This document shows, piece by piece, positions 43,401 through 54,938 of a stretch of 64,000 bases of DNA. The translations under genes were made by a program, and so were the position numbers. Source of the stretch: Globodera rostochiensis (Eukaryota > Nematoda > Chromadorea > Rhabditida > Heteroderidae); the NCBI GenBank assembly GCA_018350325.1, contig JAEVLN010000018.1, positions 128,185 to 192,184 on the forward strand. Direction: 5' to 3'. The notes beneath the pieces were generated by a model. The model saw only the letters and a program-made list of their open reading frames with translations, did not search any database and was not told the DNA's origin. Position 1 is the stretch's first letter, and every line of letters starts with the position of its first letter.

Positions 43401-45467
43401 AAAAACAGGATTTTGATTCTGGTAATGATCTTGGTCATTTCGATCCGGCAAATCAGACCAGAAGCCTGATCCTGTCTTGAATTCGGGTAATCGGATATTG
43501 GATTTAAGAGTGTAATTTTGTAAATTAAAAAAAATATTTTGGGCTGCATTTACAACTTTTTGGAATTTTCATTTTTTAGGTTGTTAACAAATTTTGTTAA
43601 ATCTCCAAAAAAAATTTCCCGGACCCCTCCCATTCCTAAAAAGCTTCAAAAATTGCTGCAAAAGTTTTTTAAAACACTTGGTTTTTGAACAATTCAAAAA
43701 GCGGCAAAATTTTCAAAATTTTTGGGCATTTTCTTAACAAAAATGTTAAAATTCTACAAAGTTTTTCCCGGCGGCGCCGTCAACCCCCCAACAACGAAAT
43801 CAGGGCTAGATACGCATCTGTCTCGGGCAGAATCATAAAATGACCACAAGTTTATGAAATTTTTCATTTGGGAAAATTCTTTAAAAAAATTAATTTTTAA
43901 AAATTCAAATCTCTGCTTAAAGTTGATCAATCCTTATACATAAACTAAGAGAAAGCAACGGAGAAAAATTAGGAAAATATTATTTAAAAAATTCTGATCC
44001 TGGTCCGCATCAAGCACCAGGATCAGTATATCCTGAAAAACTAGGATTTTTTTTTTGATTCTGGTATTGATCCCGAATTTATCAAAATTTCGGTCTCTAA
44101 ATTTACAATTTTTATATTATTTGGGATGGGAATACTCATTTGTTTGTAGGTAAAAATTTATATTTTTGGGAATTTTAATTTACCGTGTTGCTCTATTAAA
44201 GCCTAAAGCCCCATGGGACTTTATTGTTTACCCCCCGCCACCCCCCCCCCCCCCCAAAAAGGGGGCTCTATTAGAGGGTGGGACTCTAATACAGAGTGCG
44301 GCTCTAATAAGGAAATACGGTTTTCATTTTTAATATAAGTTTTTGAATATTGGGAAATTGTTGAATTTTAACATTCATAATTTTGAATTTTAACATTCAG
44401 CAGCAAACTCTTCACCCGCCTCCACCCTATCCGGCAGCATATTTAATGGGGGGCCAAGAGTTCCAACAACAGCTGGTTGCAGAGTACCAGCAACAACGGT
44501 ATTTATTGATTGGACAAATTTTAAATATTTTTAATTTATTTTTTATTATTTTATTATTGCTTATTCCTTTATTGTTGGCTCATGCTTTTTAGACCAAGCA
44601 GTGACCAGCTCCAGCACCAGCAACAGCAGCAGCACTATCATCTGTTAAACGCCAATCCGACAACATCGAGCAGTACAACCAGCTACAATTCTATAATTGC
44701 AGCAAATTATTCCAATTTTTGTGCAACAACGCCGCCTCAGTACCAAAAGCAGCAACAGCCGCTGCAGCTGCAGCATCAGCAACATTTTGTTGTTGCAGAA
44801 CAAAGCACAACATCGCCAAGCAGTGTCTGCAACACAACAGCAACCACAGCAACAACAAACATAAACAGCGACAAAGAGGTCGAGAAAATAAAGGAATAAT
44901 ATAATAAATTAAATTTTAAAACGGAAAAACGGAAAAAAATTTTTAATGGAAAACGGAAAAATTTTCAAGTGAATTAAAAAAATTATTTTTTTTTATAATT
45001 ATTTAATAAATTTTGTTTGAAATATTCACAGTGATTCATTTTTAAAAATTTGAAGGTTTCATTGTTTTTAAGCTTTTAGGGATGGGGGGCGGGCGGGGTC
45101 GGCGGTGCCAATAGGCGCCGCCAAAAAAAATTTTGAATTTTTGACTAAATTTTGTTAAGACAAATGGTCCAAAACTGCAGAAATTAAGCAACTTTAGGCT
45201 TTTAGAATAGACTCCGTCGGAAAAATTTTAAAAATTACGCTTTGTTTGTTTCCAAAACTGTTTAAATTTTGGGCATCACTGGTTGTGGATGCCATTTTAA
45301 AAGGCTTCAAATTTTTGCAACATTTTTATCAACGGAAAAATTTTGAAAACAATTTTTGGCACTTAAATTTTGACTTTAATTTGAGTTGAATAAATTAAAT
45401 TTAGAGAGGGGATCATCAACAGCAAGCGGAATGTGAACAAGCTGATCTGGTCGCGAATTCAGTGTGA
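34488..45467 (+). CDS. GATA-type zinc-finger transcription factor (elt family), 16 exons, 669 aa
   Basis: GATA factors bind WGATAR; nematode elt genes specify gut and epidermis. Exons: 34488-34695, 35233-35349, 35452-35626, 36167-36252, 36367-36444, 36732-36843, 36923-37019, 37418-37487, 38237-38355, 38416-38519, 39766-39826, 40967-41137, 42951-43115, 44401-44498, 44593-44878 and 45405-45467; all in phase. The N-terminus is Asn-rich (MEAAPMNNN). Finger 1 (about 245-270), [11 protein letters not shown]...ICGPC, keeps four Cys with 16 residues between pairs but lacks the LWRR core, so it is degenerate. Finger 2 (367-391), [18 protein letters not shown] then [13 protein letters not shown], is canonical C-x2-C-x17-C-x2-C, followed by the basic tail [20 protein letters not shown]. 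The rest is Gln/Ser/His-rich. A degenerate first finger recalls ELT-2; the tail recalls GATA1-6 and ELT-1, so I give no symbol. Exons 14-16 are joined through weaker donors; the protein could end at 43124. Confidence 0.92.
34686..34856. repeat. 85-bp tandem duplication spanning a splice donor
   Basis: The exon 1 end and intron start of the GATA gene (TCCGACGGGTTAAGC ... TTATTCATTTT) are repeated immediately downstream, giving a second CCGACGG|GTTAAG donor at about 34781. Confidence 0.85.
35785..36040. repeat. Reiterated ACCGGACATTTTGTCC words in GATA intron 3
   Basis: At least eight degenerate copies of CCGGACATTTTGTCCG with a C run. Resembles the GGGCGAAACGTCC stretch at 10808-10970. Confidence 0.75.
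37075..37338. mobile_element. hAT MITE (TAGGGTAGGCC family) in GATA intron 7
   Basis: Ends TAGGGTAGGCCAAGACTGGG and CCCGGTCTCGGCCTACCGTA; flanks ATTAAAAT and ATTAAATT (7 of 8). Related to 19382. Confidence 0.85.
38592..39338. mobile_element. hAT MITE (CAGGGCTGTGAT family), outer member of a nest
   Basis: TIRs CAGGGCTGTGATATCTGCGG and ATCACAGCCCTG; flanks ATATAAAT and ATATATAT (7 of 8). Interior of TGCGGATTTTT words. Interrupted by the element at 38836. In GATA intron 10. Confidence 0.88.
38836..39267. mobile_element. hAT MITE (CAGGGCTCTCAGA family) nested in 38592-39338
   Basis: TIRs CAGGGCTCTCAGA and TCTGAGAGCCCTG with a perfect 8-bp duplication ATTTTGGG (38828-38835, 39268-39275). Interior repeats AATATGGCATTTTT and carries the GC hairpin (39008-39031). 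A diverged relative starts at about 56181. Confidence 0.93.
39920..40245. mobile_element. Inverted-repeat element with GTCTGAGTCTGGCC termini
   Basis: Left end GTCGTCTGAGTCTGGCCATC continuing into CATAACTCTTT; right end is its complement (AAAGAGTTATGA ... GATGGCCAGACTCAGACGGG). Long TIRs of about 60 bp. Interior has AAAAAGTTATAA and GAGCTTTCGAATG, shared with elements of other termini. Confidence 0.78.
40278..40680. mobile_element. hAT MITE (CAGGGATGCCAGA family)
   Basis: TIRs CAGGGATGCCAGA and TCTGGCATCCCTG (with one spacer base), flanked by GGGGGGGG on both sides. Interior like 38836 (ATGGCA words plus a GC hairpin at 40418-40441). GATA intron 11. Confidence 0.83.
41967..42275. repeat. 24-bp tandem array in GATA intron 12
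   Basis: About 13 units of GGTCTCGAGTCTCAGTAAAT + TTGA. Units come in two states, CTCGAG or CTTAAG at the same palindromic site, interspersed; other positions are nearly invariant. Confidence 0.93.
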
Positions 45468-45683
45468 AAACAAAGTTTAAAATGCGAAAATTTTGACCAT
45501 TAAACTCTCATAAATTTTGACCGATTTAATTTTTGTTTTTTTCTAATTTTATTTATTAAAAAATACAAATGTTTTGTTTAACCATTCATTTTACATATGT
45601 AATTTGATCAGAGCAATGTTGGCACGATCGCGGTATTAATCGAAAAGTTTGTCGTCGGGGTTTACAAAAATTCTTTGAATAAT

Positions 45684-47035
45684 TTATTGAAATTTTTGGC
45701 AAAGTTCGTCCACTTTTCCGGCACCGGTGCCACCGATTTTCTTCGTCGGACCATTCTCGTCCGGCACGGAGACGCCGGCGTTGAAACGGGCGATCAGATC
45801 GGCGACTTTCTCTGAAATTGATTTAAATTTATATAAAAATATCAATTTCAATCTCATCATTTTACAACATAACTATTTAAATGATGATTTAAATTTAAAA
45901 AAATAATAATATTTTTAATAAATGATAAATTTATTTATTTGAAAATTTTTTCACTTTTTTCGCGCATTTGGCCAAGAAAAGTTTCTTCAGCGCTCGTCGG
46001 ACTTTTCACTTTTTCCACTGACAATTGAAAAGAGCGCTGCAACGACAGCGGACGACGATTTCCCCCGGGGGGAGCCTAAAAAAATTTTAAAAAATTTGTT
46101 GTGATAAAAATTTGAAGCATTTTTGTTTATTTGTTAAATACAATTTTTCTACACCTGCTGGCCAGTCTCTTCCTGGTGTTCGATCAGTTGGAACTTTTCC
46201 TGATCACGATCAGTCCCATTATGCTGCTGTTCACCACCGTCGTGACGATTCTGAAAAAATTTGCAAAAATAATTTTTGATACAAAAATAGACGACACCTC
46301 CTCATTCAAACTGTCCACACTTTGCAAGTCGTCTTCCTGAAAGGTTTCAAATGCATTAACATAAATTGAAAACAATTAGTTTAAAACATTTTAATATATG
46401 CGATTTGATCCCGAAATGCCATTTCTCCCGACAAATGCCGTCACGACAGGCCGGCGGCGCTACTTACGATGCGCGAAAGCCTTGCGCTCGGTTCTCGAGT
46501 CTCGATAAATTTTTGTTCTTGAGCATCAATCACTAAAGAGCCCCCCGGGCTAATTAATATCTCTCTTCAATTTCAACCAAATCAAACAATTTTACACCAT
46601 TAGAATGAGATAAAAAGCTAACTAATCATTAAGCATAAGCTAAACACGTATCATTATTGACTAGAGTAGAGCCAAATTCCCGAATCTGAAATTTTCGGGA
46701 CTGAAAATCCGGTGTGGTTTTGACCGGTCCCGGAAAAAGCTCAAAGAAGCCAGCTTTTTGGGGCCCAAATCTGGATTCCGTCCAAGACCGTTTTCTGGAT
46801 TCAGTTCGATAACCAAATAGCTAAATTTGAACAAAGTCACAATGCTCAATGTGGACGCGAAATGCCATAAACAACATGCCACCTGAATGAGTTCCTGCTT
46901 GTCCTCCTCCCCGTCGGCGTCGTTGTCGTGTCGCTGTTGTACTCCCCTCAACTCACTTTCGTTCAGGAACATTTCCGCCTCATCGTCGCCATATTCGCGC
47001 GAAGTTGTGTTGGCAAAGCGTTTGTTGGTGCTCAT
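45684..47035 (-). CDS. Acidic hypothetical protein, five exons, 178 aa
   Basis: Minus-strand exons 46883-47035, 46298-46336, 46155-46250, 45955-46075 and 45684-45811, all in phase from ATG 47035 to TAA 45684. Residues 1-96 are hydrophilic and rich in Asp, Glu and Gln (SREYGDDEAEMFLNESEL, DNDADGEEDKQELIQEDDL). Residues 97-140 become basic (PGGNRRPLSLQRSFQLSVEK, SPTSAEETFLGQMREKKKVA), and the protein ends IGGTGAGKVDELCQKFQ. No signal peptide or membrane segment. I do not recognise the family. It is convergent with the GATA gene, 216 bp apart. The coding call rests on five consistent junctions and composition. Confidence 0.72.
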
Positions 47036-50000
47036 TTTTTGTATTTCAAACAATTATTTTTTAAAATTAAAAAAAATTTAGAAAATTATAGAATAATTCA
47101 ACGTGTTGCGTGAGTTGGAGTGGACGGAACCCAACTCGTTCACCCCCAACTCGTTCACTTTAAGTGTTTTTTCGTTATAATTTCTTTCAAAGTTAACCAA
47201 ATAAAACATTTTCGGTATCATTTGAAAGCATGCAATGGGTAAAAGCTTTCAAACGCAAAAGCTAAGCAATTGGCTAAACCTAAAAAAAAAGTTATGGCGC
47301 CAGTAAACTTTTGGCCACACTTGGCCATAACTTTTTTTAAGGTTTGGCCAATCGCTTAGCTTTTGGTTGCTAATAGCTTCTCCTCCTCATAAGCTTTCGA
47401 ATAATACTAAAATTGTTTGATTTAGTTAGATTTGAAAGAAATTATAACAAAAAAACACTTAAAAAAATGAACGAGTTGGGGTTTTTACCAGTTGGAGTGT
47501 GTGTCTTTTATTTACCAAACTTTTAACAATTTAAAAACATTTGTTAAAATTTCACAACAAATTTGGAAATCCAACAAAAAAAGGATTTTTGTTGTACAAA
47601 AAGAAGGCAAATAAAATTATGTGCATAAAATATAAATGTTTTTTTCCACCGCTTTTTGCGTTGAATAAAATTATTCGGGGAGAGCACAAAAATGTCTTTT
47701 TGGTTGCTTAATCATTCCATTCATTCATTCATTCATTCCATTAGTCATTTTGGACGGCCAATGCTTCAAATGATTTTTCAAATGTGAACGAATAGAAGAG
47801 TAAATGTTTGAGAAATTTTCAAAAATCAATCAATATTATAAGGCAAAAATTTAAATTCTGATATAAAATGAATTTATTAATAAAGTTTTAAAATTTATTT
47901 TGCATTAAAAAGCTCGGGGAATCAGGGCGGATATATGTATGTACCTATTCGAATGTTTTGAAAATCCCATCACAAAATATGCCTGGCAGAATTGTGGAAT
48001 TTTATGCAATTTTAATTGGAATAACTTTTTGACGAATTTTCTAATTGTTTAGCTTTGTCTTAATACTAGCTTCGAAAAGCTTAGAGCTTTTGAATGGCAT
48101 CTTGTTTGCTTCGATTTGTTTGAGTTTAAAAAAAGTTATAGACCTTCAAATTTAAGAATTTCCAAAATTTGCCGGGAAATCGAAGAAGAGAGAGAGAGAG
48201 ATAACGCCGAATGAAGAGAACATGTTAGAGATAAAAAGGAAATGCGAGATAGTACAGGAAAGGTCTTTGGAGTAAGGCTGTCGGTTTGAAAAAATTTTCG
48301 GTTAACCGAAACCGAAACCGATAACCGAACCGAAGATTTCGGTTAACCGAACCGGTAACCGAAAACCGAACCGAAGCTTTCGGTTAACCGAACCGAAAAC
48401 CGAACCGAAAAAATACCGGTTTTCGGTCTCGGTTCGGTTCGGTTTGAAACCGACAGCCTTACTTTGGAGTGCTGAACGTGATGGCGTGAACTTTGTTTTG
48501 CATGCCAAGTTGGTTGAACTGCTCGAACTTCATGGGGTGGGGAAAAAATTTTTTTGTTTTAATTATATTTATGGTTCAAAAAGTGTTACTATCTTTTCTA
48601 TTAGCATTTGTTTATTTTTAAAAATTTTTTTTAATCAATACATAACTGTTTTATCGAAAAATCTGTGAAATTCATCCGTACAGTGTAGCGGGTTCGAACC
48701 CCTGGCTCAGAGCAAAAATGGTGTTGTATAAAATACAGTATGCCAACAGTTTTTAAAATCCGCTTCACCACGCGCGTGCAAAGGGATTGTTAAAAATTTG
48801 TCCAATTTTTGAAGATTTTGTTCAGATTTCTGAACAAATATTGTTAAATTGCTGAACATTTCTCCAATAATTTTTGTAAATTCTTTTCCCAGCGGCGCCT
48901 ATCAGCGCCGCCGGAACATCAACAAAAAAGGTGTCAATTTGAGTGTCTGTGTTGTTGATTGAGTAAATTTTTGTGCGCAGGACTGTGCAACAATAAAACA
49001 AATTGATTTAGACAAACTTTGGGTGGGGGGGGGGCAGGGGAATTTAAATATTAATTAAAGAATTTTGTTTCCAAATGTCCCCATTTTGGGTATTAGATCA
49101 AATTTTATGAATTAAAGCGCATTCATTTTTTCCTTTTAAAAGCGTTATCCGGAATTTTCAAAGTTATAAGTTAAAAGTGAGATTTGGTATAGGGCCCCGG
49201 TTAAGTTCAACTCTTCCTGGTAAGGCTGTCACCGATAACCGAACCAGAAATTTTTCGGTTAATCATACCGAAACCAATATCCGAACCGAAAAAAATGCCG
49301 ATTTTTGGTTCGGTTCGGTTTGAAACCGACAGCTTTAGTCCTCATTAATCCAGCTTTTGTTACTTAAAGTCATTTATATTTTTGTCCCATGTCAGAGAGC
49401 GCAGTCAATTGGAAGACAAAATGTGTGGGCACACGACACGATTTTGGGCCCACAGAGGTCGCCTCGCCGAAGGCGATAACATTTTGTCACATCTCTGCAA
49501 TGAATGAATGGGCGCCGGGGGGGGGGGGGGGGGGGACGGCGTGGATGATCCGGTCGATGCCGTGGGGCGATAAACAAATGGCCGGCGCAAAACATTGCAA
49601 CACATCGCTTAAGGCGATGGATGTTTCACAAAATATTTTGTGGCCATTCATTGCTTTTTTTTAAAATAATACGCGCAGTTATATAAAAAAATATTGGCTC
49701 AAAATCTCTTTTTTTTTCCTATTTCTTGGATCGTTGTTTTATGTATGAATATATTCCCCTTTTTTGTTTGAGCTTTTATTAGATTTTTAAATTTAATTAT
49801 TGCAAATATTTTGTTGTTAATTTTTAAAAATCGGTAAAATTTTAACGAAATTTTTGCGCAATTTCTTAACAAAAATCTTAACATTTTTTTGCCGACGGCG
49901 CCCCCGCCCGGCACCCCAAACTGATTATTTTTCTTGGTTAACAATTTTGGACCAATTTTCATCACAAAAACCCTTTAAATTTCCGTCGCCTATCGGCACC

Positions 50001-50759
50001 GCCAAAGCCCCCCAAAATGTGCTCTATTTTGTTTTACTCATTAATTAAGGTATTATTTATTATTTCTAATGGTACAGGTGCAAAAAATGTTAGAAAATTG
50101 TTTTGCTTAATTTTTCAAAAATTTTCCCGTTCCCGCGGGATTCCCGCTAAAAATTGAATGGGATTTTAACACGGGAATCCCGTTCCCGTCCCCGTTGGAT
50201 TTTAAATTCTCGTTCCCGTTCCCAAATTTTTTTTTTTTACCGGGCTCTAATTCATTTTCCGATCGTCCGCATTAAATTCTTTTAAGTGCTCTTTATTAAT
50301 TTATTATATTTCCGCGTCATAAATTTGGCCATTATAGCGCCGCATTTCATTATATCCCCGCCTCACACCAATCGTTTTCAAATTTGTTGTCCAAAAATAT
50401 TCGGAAAATGCACATAATCAAATTTTATCATCTCACAATTCTGGGTTAACATTTTGCTGGAAGCAAATAAAAATTTTTTAATTTTCAAATAAAATGTATG
50501 AGATTAATCTCAAAAGTTAGAATTTTGCAGTAAACATGCAAAATAAAATAAAATAATTCAATTTTATGCGGAATCATGCGATGTGTTCAAAAACTGCTAT
50601 TTTAGAAAAAAATTTCTCTTTATCATAATTTGTCTTAATTTCGTAATGAATTAAGTTTTCTTCAAAATAATTTAATTTGTTAATTATTGCCATAATTTTT
50701 ACTCGAGTGGTTTTTGAGATCGTGAATTTTAATTTATTTTAGGAAGAAAAGAGATAAAG
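47036..50759. other. Intergenic region rich in elements, no supported gene
   Basis: 47110-47490 has inverted GAACGAGTTGG/CCAACTCGTTC ends and GTTATAAC words. 48273 is a complete MITE; a diverged sibling is at 49222-49338. GC hairpins near 48891, 49895 and 49985. A 19-base G run is at 49517-49535. 50120-50255 is a truncated CGGGAACGGG element ending CCGGGCTCTA. (AG)n at 48189-48202. Confidence 0.55.
48273..48461. mobile_element. hAT MITE (TAAGGCTGTCGGTTT family), perfect target duplication
   Basis: TIRs TAAGGCTGTCGGTTT and AAACCGACAGCCTTA with perfect 8-bp flanks CTTTGGAG (48265-48272, 48462-48469). The 189-bp interior consists almost wholly of CGGTTAACCGAACCG permutations. Confidence 0.95.
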
Positions 50760-52385
50760 ATGCAAAACAAATGGCCACGGATTCAGCCTCGAGTAATTTG
50801 TTTATTTTTTATTTAAATTTATTTAATTTGTTTATTTTTTATTTAAATTTATTTAATTTGTTTATTTTTTATTTAAATTTATTTAATTTGTTTATTTTTA
50901 TTTAAATTTATCAAGTTTTTCATGTGGAATAAGTTTATAGCGCCAGGACAACTTCAATCCAAGGCGGCAACCAAACAATTCGACAAGTCATCAAATTGGG
51001 CAAGTTCAGGTGAAATAATTCTGTCCATTGATGGTTTGGTGGAACTTCGATAAATGGGGGGACTTGTTCAGCAGGTTCAAGGAAGAGCGTCTGCATCTGT
51101 TCATGGATTAGTTTCGTCACGGCAGCTCAGCAATCAGACAACTCCGCCGATGGCCAATCAAATTGGACAAGTTCAGGTGAAAACTTTTTACTAATTATGT
51201 GGAAGGAACTAACCTTCGTCAAAACGACATGGTTTCAGAACAGAACATTTGGCTACATCGGTGTTTTTATGATTTTTTGAATTTATATGTCCCGATGTAA
51301 AATTTTCTTTCTTTCTTTTTAGCATTTTTTTTTTCGACATGAAGTTTACCAGCGACGGTGGGCGGACAACAAAGGTCAACTGCAGCGGCAGCACCCGCAG
51401 CAGCCGCAGCCGCAGCCGCAGCAGCAGCAGCCGCAGCAGCAGCAGCCGCAGCAGCAGCAGCCGCAGCAGCAGCACCTGCAGCAGCAGCCAGGGCAGCCGA
51501 GGCGCGTCATCGATCCCGAGGAGGACGAGGCGGCGGCGGTGGAAGTCCATGCGCAGGTGAAAAAACAAATACTTACTGGATGGTCTGAACAAATTGGAAA
51601 AGAAAAGCTTATAGCCGCAACTAAAACGGAGGCGCATTGAGGAGCTCGCCAACGTGACGCCGCTGGCGTCGAGCACTGCCACCTTTGCTGCAGCAACTCA
51701 AATTGTGCTGATTAAAGACATGTAAATGTTTTTTTTTTCGTTTAATTTCAATGGATTGAAAGTAATCATTACCTATATGGTACCCCCCCCCCCCGGGGGC
51801 CTCAGCGGAAACTAACAAACCCCAAGCCAGGGTGAGTTAGGCCTAAGCCTAAAAGCCCCAAGTCTCTAACTTTTCCCCTGTTAGTTCTATTCAGTCCAAA
51901 ATTATTTTTAAAAATCGGAAATAGTTTAAAAGGTCTTTAAAAATTGTTTACTCCCGCATAGACACTCACCGAAATGCTATAAGAAATCGTTTATAAAATC
52001 GGGGTTCAAACCCCCCAGTATTTTATTTTCCGAGAGCCATTTTCCGAAAATTGTCGGAGAGCAATTTACCTAGGCTCCCCCCACCTAAAATTCAAACATT
52101 TTGTCGAAATTCGAAATAACACAAAAATTAATTTCCCAAGCATTCAAAAGCATGAATCCGATCATCACATCCTTTCATTGAATTTTGAGGCCTTTTTAGA
52201 AATTTTTAATCTAGATAGGGTTCGAGTTTGGCGGGTGGTTGGAATACGTTTTTGACCATTTTAGACAGCGACATTTTGCGCTACTCGAGGCCAAGAAGAA
52301 GTTGTGCACGAAATATTTGCACAATTTGTCAACAACCGTTGAGCACATTGGAAAAGCCTTAGAAGCGCGCGGCAGAAAGCAGTGA
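50760..52385 (+). CDS. Gln-rich hypothetical protein, six exons, 222 aa
   Basis: Exons 50760-50792, 50941-51009, 51072-51176, 51323-51556, 51615-51721 and 52265-52385, in phase; an acceptor (TTTTAG) lies upstream of the ATG. Exons 2 and 3 end alike (HQIGQVQ, NQIGQVQ), suggesting exon duplication. Exon 4: RHEVYQRRWADNKGQLQRQ, then a Pro/Gln tract coded by CAG/CCG repeats, then RVIDPEEDEAAAVEVHAQ. The C-terminus (about 148-222) is less biased and probably helical: LKRRRIEELANVTPL, IVLIKDIQRHFALLEAKKKL and CTKYLHNLSTTVEHIGKALE. It looks like a nuclear or chromatin-type regulator, but I cannot name the family. The poly-Gln tract leaves all three frames open, so the frame was chosen by the flanking exons. 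Confidence 0.72.
50792..50911. repeat. 31-bp AT-rich tandem array in intron 1 of the Gln-rich gene
   Basis: About four units of TAATTTGTTTATTTTTTATT + TAAATTTATTT. Confidence 0.9.
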
Positions 52386-52436
52386 TTTATGTGTTGATTG
52401 TGCGCGGGGATGGGAACATAAAATGGGGGGGGGGAT

Positions 52437-52493
52437 TAGGGATGTTCGAGACTTGAAATTTAACGAGAACCGAGACTCTCGAACATCCCTGGG
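52437..52493. mobile_element. 57-bp minimal MITE (TAGGGATGTTCGAGA family)
   Basis: TAGGGATGTTCGAGACT facing ACTCTCGAACATCCCTG with about 20 bases between, flanked by G runs that could be an 8-bp duplication. Same family as 15229. Confidence 0.75.
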
Positions 52494-54264
52494 GGGGGGA
52501 AGCGATTGTGGAGAGACAATACTTTGGGACGGGAACTTTTGGGATAAAACCGGGACTAATAAGGGACAAAAAAATTCGACCATTTATAACAGAACTAAAA
52601 AAACCGGGAGCCAAACATTTCGGTGCCAGGGTAAGACGACACTTCAGTACTGGTCTCGGTCCCGTGCTACTCCCCCCCCCCCCCCCCTACTTTGCAGACC
52701 CATCCGAAAACTTTACAAAAATTGTTGTTGCTTGGACAATTTTGGCTTATGAATAGGGTTGGCGGTCCCGAACCGAACGCAACCGAACAGTAGAACCCGG
52801 ATTATTTGCTTAGGTTTTTTTGGTTCTGTTTAATGTAAAACAGCATCAGTTTATTGCCTCTTCTAATTATGGTACATAATTTTGTTCTGATTAATTTTCA
52901 TTTAAAAGATCGATTGAATTTGATTCACTCAGGTTTATAAATGCACATTCATTCTCTTACGCCCGATTCTTTTTTTAATTCGTTATAAAACATCGTGTAG
53001 TAAAATAAAATCTGTTTTATTTAGAAAGAATTTAAGCAGTTCGTAATAAAATGTACTCTTTCTTCAAACCTTTCTGTGATGCTAGCCAGTAGTGATGCAC
53101 GAGAGTCTCGGTCTCGACTCGAGAAAAGTCACGGGTTTTTTGGGTCTTGGTCTCGAGTCTCGGGTACTTGGTCTCGAAAATTGAGACTTTTTTACACCCC
53201 GAAAGATGGCCTTTTTGGTGATGAAATGTCGTCGTGATGTTGAGTTTTCCGAGTAGGAATTCGAGCAAAAAATTAAGGTATACCGTGTTCACTCTTTTAA
53301 TCCCCATGCGGGATTAATTTCCAACCTGTTCAGAGAGTGGGGGATTATTGGAGAGTCGGGGGATTATTTTTCAAATTGATTGACGATATGACAAAAAAAA
53401 ATTTTTCCATACGATTCCATTCTCGACATTTACCGTATTTCCTCTATTAGTAGCCCCGGGGCTTCTATTTTCAACCCCCCCTCGAGGGGGGGGGGGCTAC
53501 AATTAGAGGGGGGGCTTCAAATGGAGGGGGGGGGGCTTCTATTTGTCAATGTATTTTTTAGAAAATTATACTCATATTTAAATTTTGATATTATTTTTGA
53601 ACCAAGTTAAATTTTTGTAATAACAAAAAAAACATCATAACAATAATAAAGTTGATAAAATTTACGGCTATTATTTAGATGGTCCCCCCCCCCTTTTTGA
53701 AAAAAAAAAATTAGTGTTCAATGTCGGGATAAACTAGTTTCTTGGTCGTAGAATCCGAATCCGACCTCCGTTTTGACCAATTCCGAAGACCGGACCGGAA
53801 TTCAAACTTTTTTTGGAAAATTCCATTTTTTCTTAATTCACCATTTTAGACTCAAAGTTGCTCGTTTGCTTTCTAAGGATTCCCGCCCGATTGATCACGA
53901 ATCTACTATCTAATCTATGATTTAGCATCTAGATTTTAATAATTAGCGCTTTAGTGTGTGTTTCTTTTCTAATGAGAAAAATGTCTTTTGAGGTAAAAAG
54001 AATATAAAATGAAAGGCCGCTGACGGCCCGCCAACAGCGAGCATGCGATGATCGGGCTTTTGTTAATAAGGTAGAAATTCCAAAATGGCATTTTCAAAAA
54101 AAAGTTTGAATTCCGGTCCGCGCTTCGGAATTGGTCGAAACGGAGGTCGGAACTTTAAGCAAATGCGTGCTCGGATCGTTGGTTTATCAAACCATCAAAC
54201 TACAAAAGGTTTTACTTAGCATGTTTAGCGTGGCCTCAATGTCAGTACCAAATTAAGTCATAGG

Positions 54265-54446
54265 TAGTGACCGGATTTATAGTTAAGACTTGAGCATTAA
54301 ACATGCTAATTTTTGTCGTGTGGTGTTTGCTTTTTTGAAACTCTTAGAAAATTTGGCCAAAAATACTTCTAAGGCCATACTATCATCACGACAAAAATTA
54401 GCATGTTTAATGCTCAAGTTTTTCTTAACTATAAATCCGGTCCCTA
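54265..54446. mobile_element. Long-TIR hAT MITE (TAGTGACCGGATTTATAG)
   Basis: 182 bp, arms of about 55 bp (TAGTGACCGGATTTATAG ... ATGCTAATTTTTGTCGTG) nearly perfectly inverted; flanks GTCATAGG and GTCATACG (7 of 8). Would fold into a single hairpin. Confidence 0.9.
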
Positions 54447-54938
54447 GTCATACGTATTTTCACCCACTTTCACCACATAACTTTAAGTCGAGCAAAAAAA
54501 AACAAAATTCGCAGTATTGACAAAGTGTCCAGGAGCTTTTTTTTTGTAGCATTTTTTGTGGGCTTTAAAATGATGGAGGGCAATTGTGTCAGACACCTCA
54601 CGTCAAAACATTGTTTGACCACATGTCCAATTGCACCACTTTTTATTGGTGCAAAAGTAAAGCGACAAAATTTAAGTTCCAGATTTATTTTATTCCAGAA
54701 TGTCTTAAAAAATCTGAAAAAAAACATGCTAATGTAACTTTGATGCTGATCAAAAAAGCTAATTGGACTGAGTTGATCAGACACTTCCATTTAGAGATCC
54801 GAAGACCACAAAATACACTGAAAATTGGGGTAAATTTGAGAAAAAATCCCCGAGGGCTTGGAAAAATTTTCTGCAAAAATCCATTTTGAGCGAAAGATAG
54901 CCCACAAAATTCTCTACAAAACCCAAAAACCCGCTAAG

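Noticed and set aside
48688..48712. tRNA-like T-arm (GCGGGTTCGAACCCC), with a similar GGGGTTCAAACCCC at 52003
   Set aside because: No A-box, acceptor stem or anticodon arm upstream at the right spacing. At most a Pol III B-box or SINE relic.
51376..51696. Cys-rich 106-codon frame on the minus strand
   Set aside because: It is the complement of the CAG/CCG tract in the Gln-rich gene; repeats keep several frames open.
53032..53307. 91-codon minus-strand frame
   Set aside because: Half is CTCGAGTCTCGG repeat and the rest AT-rich; no splice partners.
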